64,000 nucleotides of DNA from Pseudogemmobacter lacusdianii (lineage in GTDB: Bacteria > Pseudomonadota > Alphaproteobacteria > Rhodobacterales > Rhodobacteraceae): the NCBI RefSeq assembly GCF_030848395.1, contig NZ_JAVDBT010000002.1, positions 186,001-250,000 on the forward strand, read 5' to 3'. The position numbers and the translations under genes were made by a program. Below are positions 24,577 through 33,190 of this stretch, piece by piece. Within the stretch, counting starts at the first letter, position 1. Each line of letters starts with the position of its first letter. Below the pieces are notes generated by a model. The model ran no database searches, was not told the DNA's origin, and saw nothing but the letters and a program-made list of their open reading frames with translations.

Positions 24577-25497
24577 ATGGCAGCGCGCAGGCAGGTGCGA
24601 TGGCATATTGCCGTCTTTCTGGCTCCGGCGGTGGCGATTTACACCGCTTTGATGATCATTCCTTTGTTTGGCACTTTGGTGCAGTCGTTGATGAACAGCG
24701 ACGGGCAGGGCGGGCATATGTTCGTGGGCCTGCGCAATTTCTCGACGCTGTTTGGCGATGCTTTGTGGTCGAAGCAGTTCTGGAATGCTTTGGGCAATAA
24801 CGCCTGGTTCTTCGTGGTGCATATGCTGGTGCAGAACCCGATTGGGGTGGCACTGGCGGCGATCCTTTCGACGCCGAAGCTCCGGATGGCGGCCTTCTAC
24901 CGGACGGCGATTTTCATCCCGACGATCCTGAGTTTCGTGATCGTGGGCTTTGTGTGGAAGCTGATCCTGTCGCCGATCTGGGGCATTGCGCCGGGCATGT
25001 TGGATATGGTCGGGCTGAAGAGCCTGTTCACACCTTGGCTGGGCAAAGAGGCCTATGCATTGACGACTTTGGCTTTGATCTCGGTCTGGCAGTTCGTCGG
25101 CATCCCGATGATGCTGATCTATGCGGCATTGCTGTCGATCCCGGATGAGGTGATCGAGGCGGCTGAGATGGACGGGATCACTGGCATGAGCCAGTTCTGG
25201 AAGATCAAGCTGCCGCTCATTTTGCCTTCGATCGGGATCATCTCGATCCTGACCTTTGTGGGCAATTTCAATGCCTTCGATCTGATCTATGTGGCGCAAG
25301 GTGCTTTGGCGGGGCCGGATTTCTCGACCGATATCTTGGGCACCTTCCTTTACCGGACCTTCTTTGGCTTCCAGCTGCAGCTTGGCGATCCCTATATGGG
25401 CTCGGCCATTGCGGGGGCGATGTTCGGCATCATTCTGGTGGGCGTCTGCATCTATCTCTTCGGCATCCAGACCCGTCTGCGGAGGTATCAATTCTAA
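24577..25497 (+). CDS. Sugar ABC transporter permease (MalF/UgpA type)
   Basis: A 306-residue inner-membrane permease with six predicted helices, beginning at HIAVFLAPAVAIYTALMII. The cytoplasmic EAA loop is EAAEMDGITGMSQFWKIKLPLI at about 203-224, the contact site for the ATPase. Length and helix count fit CUT1 permeases of the MalF/UgpA side. AGGAG and GAGGG lie before the ATG. Its stop overlaps the start of the second permease. It serves the binding protein at 23244. Confidence 0.92.
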   Translation: MAARRQVRWHIAVFLAPAVAIYTALMIIPLFGTLVQSLMNSDGQGGHMFVGLRNFSTLFGDALWSKQFWNALGNNAWFFVVHMLVQNPIGVALAAILSTPKLRMAAFYRTAIFIPTILSFVIVGFVWKLILSPIWGIAPGMLDMVGLKSLFTPWLGKEAYALTTLALISVWQFVGIPMMLIYAALLSIPDEVIEAAEMDGITGMSQFWKIKLPLILPSIGIISILTFVGNFNAFDLIYVAQGALAGPDFSTDILGTFLYRTFFGFQLQLGDPYMGSAIAGAMFGIILVGVCIYLFGIQTRLRRYQF

Positions 25498-26333
25498 TGA
25501 GCGCGCGGATGTCGAAGGGGCGGACCATTGCAGCCCATGCGGTGTTGCTGACCTATACGCTGATTGCTTTGTTCCCGGTCTTTGTGATTGTGATCAACAG
25601 CTTCAAAAGCCGCAAAGCGATCTTTGCAGATCCTTTGGCGCTGCCGATGCCAGGGACTTTTGACGCGGTTGGCTATGCGACGGTGATGAAGCAGGGGGAC
25701 TTCTTCCTTTACTTCCAAAACAGTCTGATCGTCACCTGTGCAAGCCTGTTCTGCGTGCTTCTCTTCGGTGCGATGGCGGCCTTTGCGCTGAGCGAATATC
25801 GCTTTCGCGGCAATACTTTGATGGGGCTTTATCTGGCCTTGGGGATCATGATCCCGATCCGCCTTGGCACCGTCGCCATCCTTGAGATGATGGTGGCAAG
25901 CGGGTTGGTGAACACGCTGACGGCGCTGATCTTGGTCTATTCGGCGCAAGGCTTGCCCTTGGCGATCTTCATCCTGTCGGAGTTTATGAAGACCGTCTCG
26001 GATGATCTAAAGAACGCCGGCCGCATCGACGGGCTGTCGGAATACCGCATCTTCTTCAGCCTTGTGCTGCCTCTTGTACGCCCGGCGATGGCGACAGTTG
26101 CGGTCTTTACCATGATCCCGATCTGGAACGATCTGTGGTTCCCGCTGATCTTGGCCCCGGCCGAGAGCACCAAGACCGTGACCTTGGGCGCACAGGTCTT
26201 CATCGGCCAGTTCGTGACCAACTGGAACGCGGTGCTGGCGGCGCTGAGCCTTGCCATCGTTCCGGTGCTTGTCCTTTACCTTATCTTCTCGCGGCAATTG
26301 ATCCGCGGCATCACTGCAGGAGCCGTCAAATGA
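25497..26333 (+). CDS. Sugar ABC transporter permease (MalG/UgpE type)
   Basis: A 278-residue partner permease with six helices. The EAA loop is NAGRIDGLSEYRIFFSLVLP near residues 170-189. SYALAxF-like content is seen as MAAFALSEYRFRGN. Its ATG overlaps the previous stop (TAATGA) and its own stop overlaps the next start (ATGA), so the operon is translationally coupled. Together with 24577 it forms the membrane channel. Confidence 0.92.
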   Translation: MSARMSKGRTIAAHAVLLTYTLIALFPVFVIVINSFKSRKAIFADPLALPMPGTFDAVGYATVMKQGDFFLYFQNSLIVTCASLFCVLLFGAMAAFALSEYRFRGNTLMGLYLALGIMIPIRLGTVAILEMMVASGLVNTLTALILVYSAQGLPLAIFILSEFMKTVSDDLKNAGRIDGLSEYRIFFSLVLPLVRPAMATVAVFTMIPIWNDLWFPLILAPAESTKTVTLGAQVFIGQFVTNWNAVLAALSLAIVPVLVLYLIFSRQLIRGITAGAVK

Positions 26334-27352
26334 TCCGAGTTCTTATTGCTGGCCTCGGCACCATGGGGCGGAGCCATGCTTTGGCCTATCACCGCAATCC
26401 GGCCTTTGAGCTGGTGGGGATGGTCAATCGCTCGACCCCGAAATTGGACCCGGAACTGGCGGGCTATAGTGTTGAGCCGGACTTCAAAGCGGCGCTCACT
26501 CGGCTGAAACCGGATCTGGTCAATGTCTCGACCTATTCCGACAGCCATGCTGATTTTGCGGTGGCGGCGATGGAAGCCGGCGCGCATGTCTTTGTGGAAA
26601 AGCCGCTGGCGACCACGGTGGCGGATGCGCGGCGGGTGGTCGATTGTGCCAAGGCCAATGGCAAGAAACTGGTCGTGGGCTATATCCTGCGTCATCACCC
26701 CAGCTGGCAGACCTTGATCGCCGAAGCGCGGGCTTTGGGCGGGCCCTATGTTTTCCGGCTGAACCTGAACCAGCAAAGCTCGGGCCCGACATGGGAGGTT
26801 CATAAAACGCTGATGCAGACCACGCCGCCGATTGTGGATTGCGGGGTGCATTATGTGGATGTGATGTGCCAGATCACCGATGCGAAACCTGTGGAAGTGC
26901 GTGGCATGGGGCTGCGGCTTTCCAATGAAATCGCGCCGGACATGTATAATTACGGCCATTTCCAAGTGATTTTCGAAGATGGCAGTCTGGGTTGGTATGA
27001 GGCCGGATGGGGCCCGATGATGTCGGACACCGCCTTTTTCGTGAAGGACGTGGTCAGCCCCAATGGCGCGGTCTCGATCCGGATGCCGGAAAATGCGCGT
27101 TCGGACGATCACGACACCCATACCAAGACCTCGCTTTTGCGGGTGCATAAGGTGGGTCAGCCCGATCAGGATCTGAGCATGGCCGATGAGCCGGGCCACC
27201 AGGATCTTTGTGAGCGTGAACAGGCGTTTATGGCGCGTGCGATTAATGAAGATCTCGATCTGACGCGGCATATGGAAGATGCCGTGCAGTCGCTGGCCAT
27301 TTGCCTTGCCGCGGATGAAAGCGTCCGCACTGGCAAGCCTGTCAAATTGTGA
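26330..27352 (+). CDS. Gfo/Idh/MocA-family oxidoreductase
   Basis: A 340-residue NAD(P)-dependent sugar oxidoreductase. The Rossmann motif is VLIAGLGTMGRSHALAY (residues 4-20), EKPLATT near 90 carries the conserved lysine, and DCGVHYVDV near 178 is the C-terminal catalytic/substrate motif with His. ATG 26330 overlaps the permease stop; the longer frame from 26135 is a shadow. Position inside the importer operon means it acts on the imported sugar or a derivative, for example oxidising or epimerising it. The exact reaction is unknown. Confidence 0.9.
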   Translation: MIRVLIAGLGTMGRSHALAYHRNPAFELVGMVNRSTPKLDPELAGYSVEPDFKAALTRLKPDLVNVSTYSDSHADFAVAAMEAGAHVFVEKPLATTVADARRVVDCAKANGKKLVVGYILRHHPSWQTLIAEARALGGPYVFRLNLNQQSSGPTWEVHKTLMQTTPPIVDCGVHYVDVMCQITDAKPVEVRGMGLRLSNEIAPDMYNYGHFQVIFEDGSLGWYEAGWGPMMSDTAFFVKDVVSPNGAVSIRMPENARSDDHDTHTKTSLLRVHKVGQPDQDLSMADEPGHQDLCEREQAFMARAINEDLDLTRHMEDAVQSLAICLAADESVRTGKPVKL

Positions 27353-27359
27353 GGGCCGC

Positions 27360-28358
27360 ATGGGCGCGCTAGAGCTTAAGAACATCACCAAATCCTTCGG
27401 CGCGACCGATGTCATTAAAGGCGTCGACCTGACGGTCAAGGATGGCGAGTTTTGCGTTTTCGTTGGTCCCTCGGGCTGCGGGAAATCCACGCTTTTGCGG
27501 ATCATTGCCGGGCTCGAGGATGCAAGCGCGGGCGATATCTTGCTTGATGGCAAGCGGGTGAACGAGCTGGCCCCGGCCAAGCGCGAGCTGGCGATGGTGT
27601 TCCAAAGCTACGCGCTTTATCCGCATCTGACCGTGCGCGATAACATGGGGTTGGCGCTGAAACAGGCGGGCGTCTCCAAGGCAGAGACCCGCGCGGCCAC
27701 CGATAGAGCGGCCGAGATGCTGTCTTTGGGGCCATTGATGGAGCGCCGCCCGGCTGAACTTTCGGGCGGGCAGCGCCAGCGCGTTGCGATTGGCCGTGCT
27801 ATCGTGCGGCGGCCGAAATTGTTCTTGTTTGATGAGCCTTTATCGAACCTAGACGCCGCATTGCGGGTGGCCACCCGGATCGAGATTGCGCGTCTGCACC
27901 GCGAGCTCTCGGCCACGATGATCTATGTGACGCATGATCAGGTCGAGGCGATGACGCTGGCCGACCGGATTGTCGTGCTGCGCGGCGGTGTGGTGGAGCA
28001 AGTCGGCGCGCCGATGGAGCTTTATAACGACCCGGCCAATACATTTGTCGCGGGCTTCATCGGTTCGCCGCAGATGAATTTCCTGAAGTCAGGTGCATTG
28101 GGGCAGCGTGGGGAAACCACCGGGATCCGGCCTGAGCATCTGGAGATCTCCCGCGAGAGCGGCAGCTTTGAGGGGCGCGTCAGCCATGTCGAAAAGCTGG
28201 GCGGCGAGACGTTGGTCTATGTGCGCAGCGAGATTCACGGCTTGCTGACGGTGCGCCTGTTTGGGGAACACAGCTATTCGGTGGATGAGGCGGTTTGGCT
28301 TTCCCCTGACATGGGGCGCGCGTTCCATTTTGACAGCGCTGGTCTGCGGCTGCGCTGA
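27360..28358 (+). CDS. Sugar ABC transporter ATP-binding protein (MalK/UgpC type)
   Basis: A 332-residue ATPase. GPSGCGKST (about 38-46) is Walker A, QSYALYPH the Q-loop, LSGGQRQRVAIGRA the signature and LFLFDEPLSNLD Walker B, with the switch His in THDQVEAM. A C-terminal TOBE-type regulatory domain (about 240-332) follows, as in MalK and UgpC. The ATG is seven bases after the oxidoreductase stop. It ends four bases from the convergent fliP stop, marking the edge of the flagellar cluster. Confidence 0.95.
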   Translation: MGALELKNITKSFGATDVIKGVDLTVKDGEFCVFVGPSGCGKSTLLRIIAGLEDASAGDILLDGKRVNELAPAKRELAMVFQSYALYPHLTVRDNMGLALKQAGVSKAETRAATDRAAEMLSLGPLMERRPAELSGGQRQRVAIGRAIVRRPKLFLFDEPLSNLDAALRVATRIEIARLHRELSATMIYVTHDQVEAMTLADRIVVLRGGVVEQVGAPMELYNDPANTFVAGFIGSPQMNFLKSGALGQRGETTGIRPEHLEISRESGSFEGRVSHVEKLGGETLVYVRSEIHGLLTVRLFGEHSYSVDEAVWLSPDMGRAFHFDSAGLRLR

Positions 28359-28362
28359 AGCC

Positions 28363-29097
28363 TCACATATAGCTGCGCACCAAGGCGCTGGCGATCAGCC
28401 CCCAGCCGTCGGCCACCACGAAGAATGCCAGCTTGAACGGCAGCGAGACCACCGCTGGCGGCACCATCATCATGCCCATCGACATCAGGATCGCCGAGAC
28501 GACGAGGTCGATGATCAAGAAGGGCAGGAAGATGAGAAAGCCGATCTCAAACGCGCGCTGCATCTCGGAAAGCAGGAACGAGGGCACCAGCAGCGATAGG
28601 GGCGCGTCTGGGATGCCCGTCGCCTCACGCGGGCGTAGGGCGTCGAGGTATGCGAAGGTATCTGGATTGGTGCGGTTTGACATAAATTCGCGGAATGGGG
28701 CCGAGGTGCGGGCAAAGGCCGTGGCGAGGTCGATCTCTTCGGCGGTGAAGGGCTCTACCCCTTGGGTCCAAGCTGCGATCAGGACCGGCTCCATCACGAA
28801 CCAAGTGAGGAACATCGCAAGGCTGATGATCAGCATATTGGGGGGGGCCTGTTGCAGCCCGATGCCTTGGCGCAGGATCGAAAGCACGGTGACAATAAAG
28901 GGAAAGCAAGTGACCATGATCGCAAGGCCGGGCACGATGCTGAGTACGGTGACCAAGACCAAAAGTTGAACTGATCGGCTGGCGAGACCGGGGCCTTCGC
29001 CCAGATCCAGCGTCAGTTGTTGGGCTGAAGCGGGCAAGCTAAGGAGCAGCAGAAGCCCACAAAGTCCAGCGAGGCGCAGAGTTTGGCGGGCCTTCAC
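28363..29097 (-). CDS. fliP: Flagellar export apparatus protein FliP
   Basis: A 244-residue core subunit of the flagellar type III export gate. It begins with a cleavable signal peptide (LLLLLSLPASAQ), as usual for FliP, followed by four hydrophobic segments. FPFIVTVLSILRQGIGLQQAPPN near 65-87 and FLIFLPFLIIDLVVSAILMSMGMMM near 190-214 are FliP signature regions. Its ATG overlaps the fliN stop. It is the last gene of the fliF-fliH-fliN-fliP operon, adjoining an unrelated ABC operon. Confidence 0.96.
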   Translation of the reverse strand: MKARQTLRLAGLCGLLLLLSLPASAQQLTLDLGEGPGLASRSVQLLVLVTVLSIVPGLAIMVTCFPFIVTVLSILRQGIGLQQAPPNMLIISLAMFLTWFVMEPVLIAAWTQGVEPFTAEEIDLATAFARTSAPFREFMSNRTNPDTFAYLDALRPREATGIPDAPLSLLVPSFLLSEMQRAFEIGFLIFLPFLIIDLVVSAILMSMGMMMVPPAVVSLPFKLAFFVVADGWGLIASALVRSYM

Positions 29098-29363
29098 AAC
29101 CCGCCCCGAAGATTGGCAACCTCGGTCAGGCGCACGCCCAATTGACCGGCGGCTTCGCCCTCTAGCTCGGTCAATTCGCCCCGAGCGATCAGCCGGTCAC
29201 CGACGTAAAGCTCCACCGGGTCATCGACACGCCGGTCGAGCGGCAGGACGGCATCGCGTGAAAGTCGCAGCAAGTCTTTCACCAGCGGCCGCGCCCGACC
29301 GACCGAGATGGTGATTTCGATCGGGACTTGCGCGAAAGGGTTGTTGTCAGTGGTGTCATCCAT
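29094..29363 (-). CDS. fliN: Flagellar motor switch protein FliN (short form)
   Basis: An 89-residue protein holding essentially only the SpoA (surface presentation of antigens) domain. IEITISVGRARPLVKDLLRL, then LPLDRRVDDPVELYVGDRLIARGEL match the C-ring FliN fold. Alphaproteobacterial FliN proteins are often this short. It forms the lower C-ring with FliM, which is not in this window, and docks FliH. It overlaps fliH by 8 bp and fliP by 4 bp. Confidence 0.92.
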   Translation of the reverse strand: MDDTTDNNPFAQVPIEITISVGRARPLVKDLLRLSRDAVLPLDRRVDDPVELYVGDRLIARGELTELEGEAAGQLGVRLTEVANLRGGL

Positions 29364-29958
29364 CCGACGGGGGCTCCTCGGCTAGTGTGAAAAAGCCGTG
29401 CACGGCTTGGGCAATCTCGGCAGTGACACGGCTCAGATCGACTTGGGCTTCGCGGGAGCCAAGGCGGATGTAGACCTGACCCTCGGGTAAGGTCGGCTCT
29501 TCCTCGATCACCATCGGAAGGCCGGTGGCCTGCGTGATCAAGCTGGCCACGGCTTGGCGAACGCTGGGGTTCAGCACCAATGTCACCGGCTGATCGGTCA
29601 GCTCTTCCGCCATCGGGGTTACCTGCTCAAGCACCAGCGGCGCCAGCGTCTCACGCGCGGTGGCGGGCAGGAGGCGGTTGACCATCTCTTCGAAAAGCGG
29701 CTTCACCGCTTGCAGCATATGGGCGCGCGCCTCTTGGTAGGTGAAGGCGAGTTGCTGCAAATTGCGGGCGAGATCCGCCTTGATCTGGTTTTGATCTTGG
29801 CTCTGCGCCGCGGCGGCATCATCCCAGCCAGCCTTGTAGCCTTGCTCATATGCGGCCAGCCGGGCCTCTTCCAACGCGCCGACTTGCGTGACAACGACGC
29901 CAGAGGGCTGTCGTGCGGCGGGTTCAACATCGAAGACTTCCAGCTTAGGCATCACCAT
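29356..29958 (-). CDS. fliH: Flagellar export ATPase regulator FliH
   Basis: A 200-residue FliH-like stator of the FliI export ATPase. The middle shows EARLAAYEQGYKAGWDDAAAA (alanine/glycine-rich helix typical of FliH), then a C-terminal domain from about 90. ATG 29958 lies one base after the fliF stop; the frame open to 30006 would overlap fliF. FliH is poorly conserved, so the call rests on position between fliF and fliN as well as the Gly-rich helix. Confidence 0.82.
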   Translation of the reverse strand: MVMPKLEVFDVEPAARQPSGVVVTQVGALEEARLAAYEQGYKAGWDDAAAAQSQDQNQIKADLARNLQQLAFTYQEARAHMLQAVKPLFEEMVNRLLPATARETLAPLVLEQVTPMAEELTDQPVTLVLNPSVRQAVASLITQATGLPMVIEEEPTLPEGQVYIRLGSREAQVDLSRVTAEIAQAVHGFFTLAEEPPSDG

Positions 29959-29959
29959 G

Positions 29960-31549
29960 TCAGGCGCGCTCCTCTTCTGGCTCCAGCCAGCCGCGTAGGA
30001 TCTCAAGAGATTCGACCTGCCGTTCTTCGATCAGCCGACGCAGGCGGGTTGCGGCGTCCTCGGCGGGCGGATCTTCAAGGCCGGACATGAAATCCATCAC
30101 CGGCAGATCGGGGAGTTGGAAACCGTCATCAATTTCGCCGGTGAGGGCGGGTTCAGCATTGACCCGCGAAAGCGCAAGGGGCGGCGCAGGTGCTGGCAAG
30201 GCCGCAAGGCTGCCCGATTTCAGCACCGGGCGGATCACGAACAGGCCCAGCACCAGAGCGACCAGCGTCAACGCAGCGATTTGGATTGCAGCCATCAGAT
30301 CCAATTGGCCAAGCGTCGAAAGGACGCCCGTTTCGGCCTGCACCCCTAGCGGGGTAACGGCCTGAAATTCCAAAGATTTCAATGTGAGGACATCGCCCCT
30401 TGCCTCCTCAAGGCCCACGGCTGAGGCGACGAGTTCGCGCAAAACCTCAAGCTCTTCTGGGGGGCGGGGGGCCCAGATCTGGCTGCCGTCGGGCTGTGGG
30501 GTCATCTGGCCGTCCACCAACACCGCAACTGTCATTCGCCGCACGCCGCCGGGGCCGCGCATCACCTCTCGCTGGGTTTCGGAGACTTCGTAATTCACCC
30601 GCTCGGTGGTTTCGCTGGACTGAGACTGGCCCGGACTGCCGCCGCCCGCATCGCCTTCGGGCAGATTAGAGGCGACAGTGACGGCCCCGCCGGGCTGTTG
30701 CGCGGTCTCACTGCGTTCTTGCGTTTCCGAAGAAATTGGCACCCGGCTTTGCGGGTCAAACGTCCGTTCGGTGATCTGCTCACTTTCGGTGATGAGATCA
30801 AGCGAGACCTCAACCACAGCCTTGCCGGGCCCAACCCGCGCTTCCAGTAAGCGTTGGACATTGTGCCTTATTTCTTCGGCTCGCTCCTGTGCTGCCCCAG
30901 TGCTGGCGTCCGCCTCAGGCCCTGCAATGAGCCCGGCGACGGTGTCGATGATCTGCACATCGGCGGGCTTCATCCCCGCCACCGCCGAGGCGACCAGATG
31001 GCGCAACGCATCGGCCTGCCCCTTGCTCAGCGTGCCCATCGTCGTGGTTAAAGTGACGCTGGCGCTTGGCTGTTGATCACGGCGAAAAACGCTGTCGGGG
31101 GCTTGCCCAAGATGTACCCTTGCGGCCTTCACCTCGGGCACGGCAAGGATTGTGCGAGCCAGCTCTCCCTCTTTGGCGCGCCAATAGGCGGCGTCAAACA
31201 TCTGGCTGGTTGCGCCAAAACCGGTGAGCTGATCCAAAAGCTCATACCCGGCGCTGCTGGCGGCTGGCAGGCCTTGGGCTGCCAGAGCCATGCGCAGGCT
31301 GTCGCGCTGACCTTGGTCGACATAGATCGAATCGCCACGCACCTGATGCGCAATACCGCGTTGCTCAAGCGCGGCGACAATCTCACCAGCATTGGCGGCT
31401 TCAAGCCCGGCATAAAGCAACTCGAATCGGGGGGTGTTTGCGATGCGCGCAAGGCCCAGGATGGCCAAGAACATCGCCAAGGTCGCCCCAAGGATGATGG
31501 CCTTTTTGCGCAGCTCTAGCGCCAACCAGATCGAGACCAAATTCTGCAC
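29960..31549 (-). CDS. fliF: Flagellar MS-ring protein FliF
   Basis: A 529-residue MS-ring protein. The first transmembrane helix is at about 16-34 (KKAIILGATLAMFLAILGL), the second near 415-440 (IAALTLVALVLGLFVIRPVL). RFELLYAGLEAANAGEIVAAL and the large periplasmic domain match YscJ/FliF folds, and the acidic C-terminal tail binds FliG. The start codon is GTG. It leads the minus-strand fliF-H-N-P operon and is divergent from fliL across a 112-bp gap with a CtrA-like site. Confidence 0.95.
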   Translation of the reverse strand: MQNLVSIWLALELRKKAIILGATLAMFLAILGLARIANTPRFELLYAGLEAANAGEIVAALEQRGIAHQVRGDSIYVDQGQRDSLRMALAAQGLPAASSAGYELLDQLTGFGATSQMFDAAYWRAKEGELARTILAVPEVKAARVHLGQAPDSVFRRDQQPSASVTLTTTMGTLSKGQADALRHLVASAVAGMKPADVQIIDTVAGLIAGPEADASTGAAQERAEEIRHNVQRLLEARVGPGKAVVEVSLDLITESEQITERTFDPQSRVPISSETQERSETAQQPGGAVTVASNLPEGDAGGGSPGQSQSSETTERVNYEVSETQREVMRGPGGVRRMTVAVLVDGQMTPQPDGSQIWAPRPPEELEVLRELVASAVGLEEARGDVLTLKSLEFQAVTPLGVQAETGVLSTLGQLDLMAAIQIAALTLVALVLGLFVIRPVLKSGSLAALPAPAPPLALSRVNAEPALTGEIDDGFQLPDLPVMDFMSGLEDPPAEDAATRLRRLIEERQVESLEILRGWLEPEEERA

Positions 31550-31603
31550 GACACCACTGCTCCGCCAGGGTTCTCCCTGATCCGCAGCATGAAGCGATCC
31601 AGC

Positions 31604-31618
31604 TTAACAATCGGTTAG
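31604..31618. promoter_or_regulatory. CtrA-like site between fliF and fliL
   Basis: TTAA, seven bases, then TTAG: one mismatch from the CtrA consensus TTAA-N7-TTAA. It lies 55 bp upstream of fliF and 44 bp upstream of fliL, so one bound regulator could serve both divergent operons. CtrA control of flagellar genes is established in alphaproteobacteria including the Fla2 system of Rhodobacter. Confidence 0.5.
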
Positions 31619-31661
31619 TGACCTGAAGCTATTTTCTCTGCAGCAGCGGAGGAAGACGGAT

Positions 31662-32147
31662 TTGGCAAAGACGGAGAAGCCACAAGAGGCCGAGCCCAAG
31701 ACAAAGCGCTCAAAGCTGCCGCTTTTGCTGGGCTTGATGCTGGGGTGTGTGCTGGGGGGCGGGGGGTTCTACGCAACCTGGACCGGGCTGATTCTTGGGC
31801 CGAAAGAAGTGGCAGAAACGGCCGGGCCAGCGCCGGGCGCGCTGCCCGATATTGCGTTTTTGCCGGTTGATTCGGTGGTGATCTCATTGGGGCCGGCTTC
31901 TTCAAGCAGGCACCTGCGTTTCACTGCGCAGCTTGAGGTGGCCAACCCTCATGCCGCAGAGGTCGCGGCCGTAATGCCGCGGATTTTGGACGTGCTGAAC
32001 AGCTATTTGCGGGCCGTCTCCATCTCGGAGCTGGAAGAGCCGTCGTCAATGGCGCGGCTGCGAGCCCAGATGTTGCGACGCGTGCAGATTGTTACTGGTG
32101 AGGGGCGGGTGCGCGATCTGCTGGTGACTGAATTTGTGTTGAACTAG
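31662..32147 (+). CDS. fliL: Flagellar basal-body protein FliL
   Basis: A 161-residue protein with a cytoplasmic basic start (about 1-18), one membrane helix (LPLLLGLMLGCVLGGGGFY) and a periplasmic FliL domain ending in LVTEFVLN, the typical FliL ending. It supports stator function around the MS ring. The start is TTG with GGAGG nine bases upstream; no better ATG exists. It opens the plus-strand operon continuing to flhB. A second FliL-family gene lies at 41327. Confidence 0.85.
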   Translation: MAKTEKPQEAEPKTKRSKLPLLLGLMLGCVLGGGGFYATWTGLILGPKEVAETAGPAPGALPDIAFLPVDSVVISLGPASSSRHLRFTAQLEVANPHAAEVAAVMPRILDVLNSYLRAVSISELEEPSSMARLRAQMLRRVQIVTGEGRVRDLLVTEFVLN

Positions 32148-32158
32148 GGGGGCGGCGC

Positions 32159-32542
32159 GTGAATCTGATCGCCGATATGTTGATGACTGCGGCGGCCTTG
32201 GGGGCGGCCATTTACTGCTTTGTTCTTGCGGCCAGATTGCGACGTTTCACCACTTTGGAAACCGGCATGGGCGGGGCGATAGCCGTGCTTTCGGCGCAAG
32301 TGGATGATATGACCCGCGCGCTGGATGAGGCGCGGGGCATCGCCGGCTCGGCCGAGCAAAATCTGGCCGATCTGACCAGCCGTGCGGATAAAATTGCACG
32401 TCGGCTTGAGTTGCTGATGGCCTCCTTACATGACCTGCCTGAGCCCCAGGAGGGGGCTGGGCAGGGAGCTCCGGAAGATGACGCGCGTCGGTTGCGGTTC
32501 GTGCGCAGGCGCGCGGCGCGGGATCTGGAGGACGTCGAATGA
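32159..32542 (+). CDS. Membrane-anchored coiled-coil protein in the flagellar operon
   Basis: A 127-residue protein not assigned to a named family here. It has one N-terminal helix (ADMLMTAAALGAAIYCFVLAA) and then a cytoplasmic heptad-rich region (VDDMTRALDEARGIAGSAE through ADKIARRLELLM) likely to form a coiled coil. The tail is charged (RRLRFVRRRAARDLEDVE). Start is GTG. It sits between fliL and motE and overlaps motE by 4 bp, so a motor-associated role is probable. Similar small proteins occur at this place in other alphaproteobacterial flagellar clusters. Confidence 0.7.
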   Translation: MNLIADMLMTAAALGAAIYCFVLAARLRRFTTLETGMGGAIAVLSAQVDDMTRALDEARGIAGSAEQNLADLTSRADKIARRLELLMASLHDLPEPQEGAGQGAPEDDARRLRFVRRRAARDLEDVE

Positions 32543-33126
32543 GAAGGCGCGCCGGGCGGGGCGCCCTTCTGATTATTGCGCTGATGTTCGCCTCGTCCGG
32601 GGCGTTGCGATTGGGCAGCTCGCTGGGCACGGCATTGGCTGAGAATGCGAAGGCAGAGGCTGGATCCAAAGCCGCAGAGCCCCTGCAAGAGGCCGTGGTC
32701 GTGGGTGCCGAATGCCCCCTGCCCCCTGCGGCATTGGCCGCGGCACTGTCTGAGCGAGAGGGCAGGTTGCGCGCGCGTGAGGCCGCCTTGGCCGACCGCG
32801 AAGCCGCGCTTGCTCTGGCGGACGAGGCGGTTTCGTCCCGGCTTACGGCGCTTGAGGCGGCTGAGCTGGAGCTGCGTAAGACCTTGGCCTTGGCCGATGG
32901 CGCGGCCGAGGCCGACATCACGAGGCTTGTCGCCGTTTATGAGACGATGAAACCCAAAGATGCCGCCCGATTGTTCGATGCGATGGACCCCGATTTCGCG
33001 TCTGGTTTCATGGGGCGGATGCGGCCCGACGCAGCGGCGGCCGTGTTGTCGGGCATGCAGGCCGAAAAGGCCTATGCAGTCAGCGCCATCCTCGCCGGGC
33101 GTAACAGCGCGGCGCCCAAGGATTGA
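32539..33126 (+). CDS. motE: MotE-like motility protein (MgtE N-domain)
   Basis: A 195-residue protein with an N-terminal helix/signal anchor, a long coiled coil (EREGRLRAREAALADREAAL and onward, about 75-125) and a C-terminal domain resembling the MgtE intracellular N domain and FliG: VYETMKPKDAARLFDAMDP near 139-157. This is the MotE layout known from rhizobia, where the protein helps fold or stabilise the periplasmic motility protein MotC. Placement right before motA supports the call. Confidence 0.8.
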   Translation: MRRRAGRGALLIIALMFASSGALRLGSSLGTALAENAKAEAGSKAAEPLQEAVVVGAECPLPPAALAAALSEREGRLRAREAALADREAALALADEAVSSRLTALEAAELELRKTLALADGAAEADITRLVAVYETMKPKDAARLFDAMDPDFASGFMGRMRPDAAAAVLSGMQAEKAYAVSAILAGRNSAAPKD

Positions 33127-33190
33127 GTTTGCGACTTCTTAACCGCAGCCCGCCAAACTGTGGGTGCAAGAGCAGCCGGGGGGGCCGCCT

